The notes beneath the pieces were generated by a model, which worked only from the letters and a program-made list of their open reading frames with translations, was not told where the DNA came from and made no database searches. From the NCBI GenBank assembly GCA_021163175.1, contig JAGGXG010000162.1:1-6847 (forward strand): DNA of 6,847 nucleotides, read 5' to 3'. This document shows positions 6,790 to 6,847 of this stretch, piece after piece (position 1 is the first letter of the stretch; every line of letters begins with the position of its first letter). This stretch comes from Thermoplasmata archaeon (GTDB lineage Archaea; Thermoplasmatota; E2; UBA202; JdFR-43). A program made the position numbers and the translations under genes.

Positions 6790-6798
6790 TTTATATTA
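6790..6798 (+). promoter_or_regulatory. Possible TATA box for the gene starting at 6823
   Basis: TTTATATTA lies 33 nt ahead of the GTG at 6823, preceded by the purine run AGAAA. Initiation about 27 nt downstream would give a leader of around 6 nt. A second TATA-like string (GATATAATT, 6804-6812) is too close to the start to be the functional box for that codon. Confidence 0.35.
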
Positions 6799-6822
6799 AT
6801 GCCGATATAATTCAAAAAATCT

Positions 6823-6847
6823 GTGATAAGAATTGGCCCAGCTGGAA
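6823..6847 (+). CDS. Start of a gene with an endonuclease IV-like TIM-barrel N-terminus (partial)
   Basis: From GTG 6823 the frame reads MIRIGPAG and runs off the window edge. Archaeal proteins related to endonuclease IV (AP endonuclease / sugar-isomerase-like TIM barrels) commonly begin M-I-R-x-G-P-A-G, the first beta strand of the barrel. The gap from the PolD stop codon is 48 nt, with a T-run and a TATA-like box in it. If the call holds, a base-excision repair enzyme would follow the polymerases. Eight residues are far too few for certainty, and the frame and start could be wrong. Confidence 0.45.

Noticed and set aside
1..6847. Search for CRISPR repeats, tRNA or rRNA genes, insertion sequences, toxin-antitoxin or defence genes
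   Set aside because: None seen. Coding genes fill the window almost entirely, and the gaps (about 103, 50, 33 and 48 nt) hold only promoter- and terminator-like signals.

Overview
The window reads as an archaeal chromosome segment. It is AT-rich, uses AGA/AGG and ATA codons heavily, and has no Shine-Dalgarno sequences ahead of its main genes. Instead it shows TATA-like boxes about 27 nt upstream of the start codons, as expected for leaderless archaeal transcripts. A family-B DNA polymerase together with the large subunit of DNA polymerase D points to a euryarchaeal-type archaeon. A Thermoplasmatota-like lineage is my guess from the flavour of the proteins, but the sequence alone does not fix it.

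Layout, all genes on the + strand: (1) 1-123, the C-terminal end of an unidentified membrane-anchored protein. (2) 227-724, a small alpha-helical protein resembling the SAM-like N-terminal (core-binding) domain of tyrosine recombinases, without a catalytic domain. (3) 775-3513, a 912-residue family-B DNA polymerase with complete 3'-5' exonuclease and polymerase motifs and a C-terminal PCNA-binding (PIP) box. (4) 3547-6774, the 1075-residue PolD large subunit (DP2), intein-free, with the NCDGDED catalytic signature, three Cys-rich regions and a PIP-like C-terminus. (5) From 6823, the first eight codons of a further gene whose start resembles archaeal endonuclease IV-like TIM-barrel proteins.

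The core of the window is therefore a replication and repair cluster in which the two archaeal replicative DNA polymerase families sit back to back, 33 bp apart. Each has its own apparent promoter at matching geometry and each ends in a sliding-clamp-binding peptide. PolD is generally held to be the main replicase in such archaea and PolB a second, proofreading polymerase. The PolD partner DP1 (small, exonuclease subunit) is not in the window.

I see no mobile element, CRISPR array, structural RNA or defence system. The points worth a second look are molecular: an atypical polymerase motif B in PolB, an extra CxxC in a normally conserved DP2 motif, a lone recombinase-like domain beside the polymerases, an 18-bp perfect palindrome inside polB, and promoter positions that imply a start for polB at 775.
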